Part shown: one piece after another, positions 1 to 4,998 of the stretch
Layout of the letters: every line of letters begins with the position of its first letter
Numbering within the stretch: the first letter of the stretch is position 1
Source of the DNA: Bacillota bacterium
GTDB lineage: Bacteria; Bacillota; Clostridia; Peptostreptococcales; Anaerovoracaceae
Direction of reading: 5' to 3'
DNA length: 10,010 nt
NCBI GenBank assembly: GCA_016284575.1
Contig: JAEEPD010000068.1
Coordinates: 1 to 10,010, forward strand
The notes under the pieces: generated by a model
Told to the model about the DNA's origin: nothing
Database searches by the model: none
Seen by the model: the letters and a program-made list of their open reading frames with translations, nothing else
Translations under genes and position numbers: made by a program

Positions 1-423
1 GAGCTGGGCTTTCCCGCCATGCGGAGATTGCGTACTGCCCAGCAGGCTGAGGAGGCTGGCGAGGAACCTGGTGACGTCATCCCCATCGGCTTCATAGGGT
101 ATGGCTATCTGCCTCTTATGAAGTTCCGTGCCTGTCCAATGAAGGGTCCTAAGGGCTTCGGCACCTGCAGCGGCTTCAACTATCTGACGGACAGAACGGA
201 CACCCGTTTCCCCCTGATCTGCAGGGAGCGTCAGTACAGCGAGCTGCTGAATCACCTGCCCGTGTATGTGGCAGACAAGGGTGCGCCTCAGCTGGATTTC
301 GAGTGCCTGTACTTTACCATAGAGCGCCCCGATGCGGTGCCGAGGATAGTCAGGAGCTACGTCAGCTTCGAAACGCCTGACTTCCTCAGAACAGCCGGAC
401 TGTATCAGCGGAAGCTGCTGTGA
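1..423 (+). CDS. Peptidase U32 family protein, C-terminal part (5' end outside window)
   Basis: The frame is open from the first base, so the gene begins upstream and only its last 140 codons are seen; the ATG at 19 is an internal codon, with no ribosome binding site before it. The segment reads like the C-terminal domain of the larger U32 (collagenase-like, DUF3656-type) proteins: G-Y-L-P-L-M-K-F-R-A-C-P at about residues 35-46, then a TCSG, L-T-D-R and R-F-P-L-I-C-R stretch, then Y-S-E-L-L-N and a V-A-D-K. U32 proteins include secreted or cytosolic proteases and tRNA/rRNA hydroxylation factors, several carrying a cysteine cluster that binds an iron-sulfur centre; which activity this one has cannot be told from the tail. 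The cysteines visible here are in CPMK, TCSG and ICRE. The gene ends with TGA, and a 162-base gap separates it from the next gene. The family call is fairly secure, the role is not. Confidence 0.8.
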   Translation, partial: ELGFPAMRRLRTAQQAEEAGEEPGDVIPIGFIGYGYLPLMKFRACPMKGPKGFGTCSGFNYLTDRTDTRFPLICRERQYSELLNHLPVYVADKGAPQLDFECLYFTIERPDAVPRIVRSYVSFETPDFLRTAGLYQRKLL

Positions 424-449
424 TCGCCGTCTGCGGCTGCTGAGCACTG

Positions 450-512
450 CCGAAGGTCGCATGACGATTGCTTCGGAGAGCCTGTTTTGGGTGAAAAAAC
501 TCTCTAAAACAG
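450..512. other. Intergenic inverted repeats downstream of the U32 gene
   Basis: Two small hairpin-forming repeats lie in the gap between the U32 gene and the DsbA-like gene. CCGAAG (450-455) pairs with CTTCGG (471-476) over a 15-base loop. CTGTTTT (482-488) pairs with AAAACAG (506-512) over a 17-base loop. Neither is directly followed by a T-run, so they are not convincing intrinsic terminators. The second could be an operator just upstream of the next gene's promoter region, or a chance AT-rich match. An AT-rich stretch with a possible -10 (TATTAT, 540-545) follows, but no good -35 is seen. Confidence 0.25.
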
Positions 513-585
513 CAGATTTAGCACATCAACTTAAACCTATATTATGTAAATAAAATGTTAGTTTAAATATATTCGGAGGTATCAA

Positions 586-1314
586 ATGAAAGTCACTTAT
601 TGGTCCGATTACGCCTGCCCCTTCTGCTACATAGGGGAGACTAACCTGAAGAAGGCCTTGGAGGAGGCCTGCCCGGGAGAGGATAACAGCTTCGAAATGA
701 AGGCTTTTGAGCTTCATCCCGAGGCTCCGAAGGAGGGAACTGCCATGACTCTGGCGGAGGCTGCGGCAAAGCGCGGCACCACGCCCGATGCCATCATGCA
801 AAGGCTTTCCGGCATCATGACCATGGCAAAGGAGGCCGGCCTGGATTACAAGTACGAGAAGATGCTCAGCTGCAATACCGTGGATGCGCACCGCCTGACC
901 AAGTTCGCGTCGGAGAAGGGCGCGGAGCTTTCCGAGGCCATGACCGAGCGTCTTTACAAGGCCTACTTTATTGAGCAGCAGTTGGTGAGCGACCATCAGA
1001 TCCTGGCGGATCTGGCGGCAGAGGTGGGTCTGGACAGGGCTGAGGTCCTGGATTTCCTGGCCACAGACAAGTACGAGATGGATGTGAGGCTGGACGAGAG
1101 GGAGGCCTCCCGCTACGGCATCCACAGCGTTCCCTGTTTTGTTTTCGAGGATTACTACGCCGTGAACGGCGCCATGAGCAAGGATCAGTTCGTGGAGCTG
1201 ATCGGCCGCATGAAGGAGGATATCGAGAAGCGCAGGGCTGAGGAGCTGATGAAGAAGGCCCAGGCAAACGCCGGCATGGCCTGCGGTCCCGATGGCTGCG
1301 AACCCGTGGAATAG
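586..1314 (+). CDS. DsbA family (FrnE-like) thiol oxidoreductase
   Basis: A 242-residue protein of the DsbA/FrnE branch of the thioredoxin fold. After a first beta strand (K-V-T-Y-W-S-D) comes the redox-active C11-P-F-C14 at the head of a helix. A long helical insertion occupies about residues 60-165, and the cis-proline loop is at S-V-P183-C184-F-V-F. FrnE-like members act on cytosolic dithiol/disulfide exchange; there is no signal peptide here, so a cytoplasmic location is likely. The substrate is unknown. Two oddities: a cysteine (C184) directly follows the cis-proline, where T, F or A is more usual, and the C-terminus is a short extension with C233-G-P-D-G-C238, a tail found in some clostridial relatives. 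The start is well set by GGAGGT at 575-580, five bases before ATG. The gene appears monocistronic: a 162-base gap lies upstream and a strong terminator downstream. Confidence 0.9.
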   Translation: MKVTYWSDYACPFCYIGETNLKKALEEACPGEDNSFEMKAFELHPEAPKEGTAMTLAEAAAKRGTTPDAIMQRLSGIMTMAKEAGLDYKYEKMLSCNTVDAHRLTKFASEKGAELSEAMTERLYKAYFIEQQLVSDHQILADLAAEVGLDRAEVLDFLATDKYEMDVRLDEREASRYGIHSVPCFVFEDYYAVNGAMSKDQFVELIGRMKEDIEKRRAEELMKKAQANAGMACGPDGCEPVE

Positions 1315-1349
1315 GGGACAGGCATCGCCGTATCTCTGAAGATCTGAAT

Positions 1350-1399
1350 AAAAAAATAAAGCTCCGGGAGCCTGAGATTCAGGCGACCCGGAGTTTTTT
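1350..1399. terminator. Bidirectional intrinsic terminator between dsbA-like gene and rnhB
   Basis: The stem CTCCGGG (1362-1368) pairs perfectly with CCCGGAG (1387-1393). Inside it GCCTGA (1370-1375) pairs with TCAGGC (1379-1384) around a GAT loop. Six T follow at 1394-1399, which ends the DsbA-like transcript. On the opposite strand the same hairpin is followed by a run of seven T (complement of A 1350-1356), after CTTTA, so it can also end the rnhB transcript coming the other way. Confidence 0.9.
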
Positions 1400-1417
1400 C
1401 GCTAATTCTTTTTTCTC

Positions 1418-2044
1418 TTACAGGAAGCTCCTTCTGTGTATTGGGCAGGGACCAAGAGCCGCAAGGCCTTCATAGTGCGCCTTGGTGCCATAGCCCTTGT
1501 TGCTTTCAAAGGCATAGCCCGGGTACAGCACCGCCATGCGCTCCATCTCCCGGTCCCTGGTGACCTTGGCGATTATGGAGGCTGCGGCAATGGAAACGCT
1601 CAGAGCGTCTCCGTGTATGATGGAGCTCTGGGGTATGTCAAGCACCGGCAGCTTTATGGCATCTATCAGTATGTGGTCCGGCTTTACATCAAGGGCCAGT
1701 ATCGCGTCTCTCATGGCCTCCTTGGTGGCTTCAAGAATGTTTATCTCGTCTATCCTCTGGGGCTCCCTGCGGCCAATAGCCCAACAAACAGCCGCCTCCT
1801 TAATCTGGTCGAAAAGCTCATCGCGCCTTTTGGGGCTCAGCTTCTTGGAATCGTCAACGCCAAGAAGGGAAAAATCCTTTGGGAGGATGACAGCGGCGGT
1901 CACAACAGGCCCGGCCAGCGGCCCCCGGCCTACCTCGTCAACCCCTGCAATGTAAAGCTTTCCCGTCGCCCAGAGCTCCCGCTCACGGGTGAGCATCTCC
2001 TGAAGCCTTGCCTGCTGCTTTTCAAGTCTTTCCTGCTTTGTCAT
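1418..2044 (-). CDS. rnhB: Ribonuclease HII
   Basis: RNase HII cleaves the RNA strand of RNA-DNA hybrids and removes single ribonucleotides misincorporated in DNA; it is cytosolic and uses Mg or Mn. The 208-residue product has the hallmark Y-I-A-G-V-D36-E37-V-G-R-G-P-L-A-G-P motif, G-V-D-D-S-K-K-L at 62-69, the L-I-D128-A third acidic ligand, G-D146 followed by S-I-A-A-A-S-I-I-A-K-V-T-R-D-R, and the terminal G-P-C-P-I-H-R-R-S-F typical of bacterial RNase HII. All four catalytic acids are therefore present. A roughly 28-residue charged helical N-terminus (many K, E, Q, R) precedes the core, as in many Bacillota RnhB proteins, which keep the start plausible. The ribosome site is GAGAGG (complement of 2053-2058), eight bases before ATG. 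It stands alone, divergent from the amidohydrolase and convergent with the DsbA-like gene. Confidence 0.97.
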   Translation of the reverse strand: MTKQERLEKQQARLQEMLTRERELWATGKLYIAGVDEVGRGPLAGPVVTAAVILPKDFSLLGVDDSKKLSPKRRDELFDQIKEAAVCWAIGRREPQRIDEINILEATKEAMRDAILALDVKPDHILIDAIKLPVLDIPQSSIIHGDALSVSIAAASIIAKVTRDREMERMAVLYPGYAFESNKGYGTKAHYEGLAALGPCPIHRRSFL

Positions 2045-2161
2045 ATCCTTTACCTCTCAGTTTATTTTATCATCTAAACGGATTTTGAACAGAGAAAGAC
2101 TGGATTTTTGCTGCCCGATATAGCATAATTCACTTAACTGAAGCAACTTAAGGAGATTATT
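2045..2161. promoter_or_regulatory. Divergent intergenic region between rnhB and the amidohydrolase
   Basis: This 117-base AT-rich gap must hold the start signals for both flanking genes. On the plus strand CATAAT (2124-2129) is a reasonable -10, but the TGGATT 17 bases upstream is a poor -35. On the minus strand TGA-TAAAAT (complement of 2064-2072) looks like an extended -10, but would start transcription almost at the rnhB ribosome site. The clear element is AAGGAG at 2150-2155, the ribosome binding site of the amidohydrolase. Promoter positions are tentative. Confidence 0.3.
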
Positions 2162-3445
2162 ATGAAATACGCATTTGTGAAGGCTGCCATACTTGACGGC
2201 AGCAGGGATATGGAGCCGGTTTTCGGCAAGGCTGTGATAGTCGAGGACGGCATCATCACAGAAATCGTCCCGGAGGCTGAGCTGCCCGAGGGCTGCGAGA
2301 TAATAGACCTGGATGGCAGATACATGCTCCCGGGACTCATCAACATGCATGTGCACATCCCATCCTCCGGCAAGCCTAAAAAGGGTAAGACGGATTATAA
2401 CAAAATAGCCAAGCTGCTGAGATTCGGGGCTGCGAGGATGGTGGTGAAGACCATGATGGCAGGGCTGGCAAAGGATCAGCTGCTGTCCGGGACTACCACC
2501 ATAAGGGCTGTGGGTGGCGTTCTGAACTTCGATACGGAGCTCAGGGACAGGATACTCAGGGGCGAAAAGGACGGCCCCCGCATTCTGGCCTCAGACTATG
2601 CGGTCTCCGTTCCGGGCGGTCACATGACAGGCTCCGTGGCCCTTCCTGCCAACAGCGAGGACGAGGCAGCGGTCATGGTCTACGAGCTTTCAAAGCAGAA
2701 GGTGGACTGGATAAAGCTTATGATAACAGGCGGCGTTCTGGATGCGGAGGTGCCGGGAGAACCCGGAGTGCTGAAGATGCCGGAATCCTACATAAAGGCG
2801 GCCTGCAGCCAGGCTCACGAGCTGGGCTATAAGGTGGCAGCCCATGTGGAGGGTACCGAGGGGCTTGAGCTTGCCCTTGCAAACGGCGTAGATACCATAG
2901 AGCACGGCGGAAAGCCCTCCGAAAAGAGCCGCGAGCTGTTCAGAAGCAGCGGCGCAGCCCTTATCGCCACCATATCTCCGGCCATTCCCTTTGCCGTTAT
3001 GGACCCTGCGGTCTCCGGCGCGGACGAGATCGGCCAGATCAACGGCAAGGCTCTGATGGATAACATGATAGAGTGCATCAAGGCCTGCAGGGAGGATGGC
3101 ATCAGGGTGGGGCTCGGCACGGACACCGGCTGCCCCTTCGTGACCCACTACGACATGTGGAGGGAACTCTGGTATTTCAACAAATACATTGGCGCTGAGC
3201 CTGCGGAATGCATCTGGCGCGCCACAAGGCTGAACGCTGAGATCGCAGGAATAGATGACGTGACAGGCTCCATAGAGCCCGGAAAGTGCGCGGATCTTAT
3301 GATCGTAAGCGGCAATCCGCTGGAGGACCTGACAACCCTTAGGGAGCCCTGCATGGTGGTCGCAAGAGGAAAGATATTCAGAGACCCCAAGCCCAGAAGG
3401 ATAAAGGCTGTGGATCAGGCGCTGGATGCGGTGATGCAGCAGTAG
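2162..3445 (+). CDS. Amidohydrolase family protein (imidazolonepropionase/prolidase-like)
   Basis: A 427-residue metal-dependent hydrolase of the amidohydrolase superfamily, COG1228-like. The N-terminal small beta domain (V-I-V-E-D-G-I-I, about 25-32) leads to L-P-G-L-I-N-M-H63-V-H65, the first metal-binding pair on strand 1 of the TIM barrel. Further ligands follow in the expected order: K185 in D-W-I-K-L-M-I-T-G-G (candidate carboxylated lysine bridging two metals), H228 in A-A-H-V-E-G, H248 in T-I-E-H-G-G, and D321 in G-T-D-T-G. The C-terminal barrel-closing segment has G-S-I-E-P-G-K-C-A-D-L. Members of this branch include imidazolonepropionase and Xaa-Pro or Xaa-Lys/Arg dipeptidases. The Lys ligand plus the D-x-I-K motif resembles the binuclear dipeptidases more than HutI, but the substrate is an inference. 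There is no signal peptide. AAGGAG at 2150-2155 fixes the start. Transcribed alone, it ends facing the MFS gene, 26 bases away. Confidence 0.88.
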   Translation: MKYAFVKAAILDGSRDMEPVFGKAVIVEDGIITEIVPEAELPEGCEIIDLDGRYMLPGLINMHVHIPSSGKPKKGKTDYNKIAKLLRFGAARMVVKTMMAGLAKDQLLSGTTTIRAVGGVLNFDTELRDRILRGEKDGPRILASDYAVSVPGGHMTGSVALPANSEDEAAVMVYELSKQKVDWIKLMITGGVLDAEVPGEPGVLKMPESYIKAACSQAHELGYKVAAHVEGTEGLELALANGVDTIEHGGKPSEKSRELFRSSGAALIATISPAIPFAVMDPAVSGADEIGQINGKALMDNMIECIKACREDGIRVGLGTDTGCPFVTHYDMWRELWYFNKYIGAEPAECIWRATRLNAEIAGIDDVTGSIEPGKCADLMIVSGNPLEDLTTLREPCMVVARGKIFRDPKPRRIKAVDQALDAVMQQ

Positions 3446-3452
3446 AAGCAAT

Positions 3453-3495
3453 AAAAAAACAGGTCCAAGGCTTATGCCTTGGATCCGTTCTTTTT
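3453..3495. terminator. Intrinsic terminator shared by amidohydrolase and MFS genes
   Basis: An 8-bp perfect stem, TCCAAGGC (3464-3471) with GCCTTGGA (3476-3483), is closed by a TTAT loop. Read on the minus strand, it is followed after CCTG by seven T (complement of A 3453-3459), giving a good terminator for the MFS gene. On the plus strand a T-run (3491-3495) comes only about seven bases after the stem, so termination of the amidohydrolase transcript there would be weaker. The MFS stop codon (TAA, complement of 3472-3474) sits in the loop. Confidence 0.85.
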
Positions 3496-4707
3496 GTAAT
3501 CGTTTACGTATTTCACCGCTATCAGGCTTCCAAGCGCAAAAGCGCAGAAGCAGAGTATGAAGGGCACGTGGTTGTTCGTGTCGTAGATAAGGCCTGCAAA
3601 GGCGGCTCCGAAGATCCCGCCCAGGGAATTCATGGCCTGATAAAAGCCCATGATGGAGTTGCTGGTCTGAGGCGTCGCCCTCTGCGCGCAGAGGTTCTGC
3701 ATAAGGGGAAGCCTTGCGGTATTGATGATGAAGAAGGCGATGTCGCAGGCTGCGAAGGGCCAGAGGCTTTCAAAGAACAGCAGCGCCAGACCTGCAGGAA
3801 CCGTATTTGCCAGCAGTATCCAGAGGAAGCTCCTGTTGGTATTGGTCTTTTTCATCAGGTACATGCAGAGGGTGCTGTTTATAAGCATGCCGCCGAAGGC
3901 GATCACCGCCTTGAAGATGCCGTTGTAGGCGCTGGACATGCCGAAATAGTCCTTGATGTAGTAGTTGAAGACCTGCTCGTAGGAATTCTGGCCGATGGCG
4001 CAGATGGCAACGATGGCGAAGATCATGGCAAGGCCCGGGGTTATGAACTTTCTGATGTCCAGGAAGGCTGCGAAGGGATTGGCCTCCCGGAAGGTCAGGC
4101 TGTGATCCGGCTTTATCTTGTATTCGGTGTCGTCCTTGCAGAAGATGAAGAACAGCACGCCGCAGGTGGCGAGCACGGCTACCTGAGCAATGAAGGCGGC
4201 CTCAACGGAGATGAGCCCCAGCATGCCGCCGATAAAATAGCCCATTGCGCCTGCCACGTTCTGGACCGTCACAAGAATGGTCAGCTTTGAGCCCGTGTCC
4301 TGGCCCCGGCTGGTGTTCACCACGTAGTTTGAAAAGGCGATAAAGCTGGCGGAGGTAAAGATGCCCGCAAAGGCTCTGCCCCCCATGATCATGACCTCGG
4401 AGGTGGCAGCGCCGAAGATGCTCTGGCCTATGGAATAGCCAATGGCGCCGATAAGCATTATGGTCTTGGTGGGGATGTAGCTGCACATCTTGCCCCAGAA
4501 GGGGGCGAAGAGGAAGTTGACTGTCATCATGGTTGCCAGTGCCACTCCGAACATGGAGCTGTCCAGATGCCGCTCGATTATGAGGGTGGGGGTGACGGGG
4601 TGGGCGAAGCTGGCCGCCATGCTGAAGCAGGCCTGTATGCAGAAAAATACGATGAGGCTGCCCCTGAAGCCAGATGCTTTGAGGCCCTGCGGATCCTTTG
4701 TGTTCAT
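3472..4707 (-). CDS. Major facilitator superfamily (MFS) transporter
   Basis: A 411-residue integral membrane protein with about twelve hydrophobic segments in two halves. The first helix starts near residue 15 (S-L-I-V-F-F-C-I-Q-A), and a longer polar loop around residues 190-215 separates the halves. The loop between helices 2 and 3, W-G-K-M-C-S-Y-I-P-T-K-T, is the MFS motif A position in a degenerate form. MFS proteins move small solutes or drugs with proton or ion gradients; nothing in the sequence fixes the substrate, and both drug efflux and metabolite uptake fit. The start is supported by AAGGAG on the minus strand, eleven bases before ATG, a little far but the only candidate. The gene is divergent from the histidine kinase and convergent with the amidohydrolase; co-function with the latter is only a guess from adjacency. 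Confidence 0.88.
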   Translation of the reverse strand: MNTKDPQGLKASGFRGSLIVFFCIQACFSMAASFAHPVTPTLIIERHLDSSMFGVALATMMTVNFLFAPFWGKMCSYIPTKTIMLIGAIGYSIGQSIFGAATSEVMIMGGRAFAGIFTSASFIAFSNYVVNTSRGQDTGSKLTILVTVQNVAGAMGYFIGGMLGLISVEAAFIAQVAVLATCGVLFFIFCKDDTEYKIKPDHSLTFREANPFAAFLDIRKFITPGLAMIFAIVAICAIGQNSYEQVFNYYIKDYFGMSSAYNGIFKAVIAFGGMLINSTLCMYLMKKTNTNRSFLWILLANTVPAGLALLFFESLWPFAACDIAFFIINTARLPLMQNLCAQRATPQTSNSIMGFYQAMNSLGGIFGAAFAGLIYDTNNHVPFILCFCAFALGSLIAVKYVNDYKKNGSKA

Positions 4708-4998
4708 GAAAAAGATTGCTCCTTTGTGATAGTCTGATTTTTGTTTCAGTCAAGTTTAGCACCTTTTCATGGATTTTGCTATCATAAAATTCCGCCTTGA
4801 AGGGGCCGGTTCTTATGAAATGGATCTGCGAAAAAAACAAACGGTAAGTAATGCTTATAATGAACATTTTCAAATAAAAAGCAGTTTGTTTTGATTGTAA
4901 GCTGATATCTGTGATACAATATTATATCGAGTTATGGCCTATCGTAATATAGACCGGCTTGTGTGTAAACAAAGTCTGCGGAGGGAGCGTAAAGCGCC
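4708..4998. promoter_or_regulatory. Divergent regulatory region of MFS and kinase operons
   Basis: The 291-base gap between two divergently transcribed genes is AT-rich and holds no gene of its own. For the kinase operon the best promoter is TTGATT (4891-4896), an 18-base spacer and TACAAT (4915-4920). ATATTA (4919-4924) and TAATAT (4945-4950) form an inverted repeat overlapping the -10 and the predicted start, a possible operator. The kinase ribosome site is GGAGGGAG at 4980-4987, a rather long 11-14 bases before ATG. No convincing promoter for the MFS gene was found; TTGACT exists on the minus strand near its start, but the matching -10 would lie almost on the ribosome site. Confidence 0.45.

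Noticed and set aside
450..476. CCGAAG/CTTCGG hairpin as the terminator of the U32 gene
   Set aside because: The loop is long (15 bases) and no T-run follows the stem, so it is not called as a terminator.
2690..3451. A 253-codon minus-strand frame opposite the amidohydrolase
   Set aside because: The plus-strand frame has all metal ligands; the antisense product is low in recognisable motif content and has no start signal.
3568..4290. A 240-codon plus-strand frame opposite the MFS gene
   Set aside because: The product is charged, with G-, D- and E-rich stretches typical of an antisense reading of a membrane protein gene, and it has no ribosome binding site.
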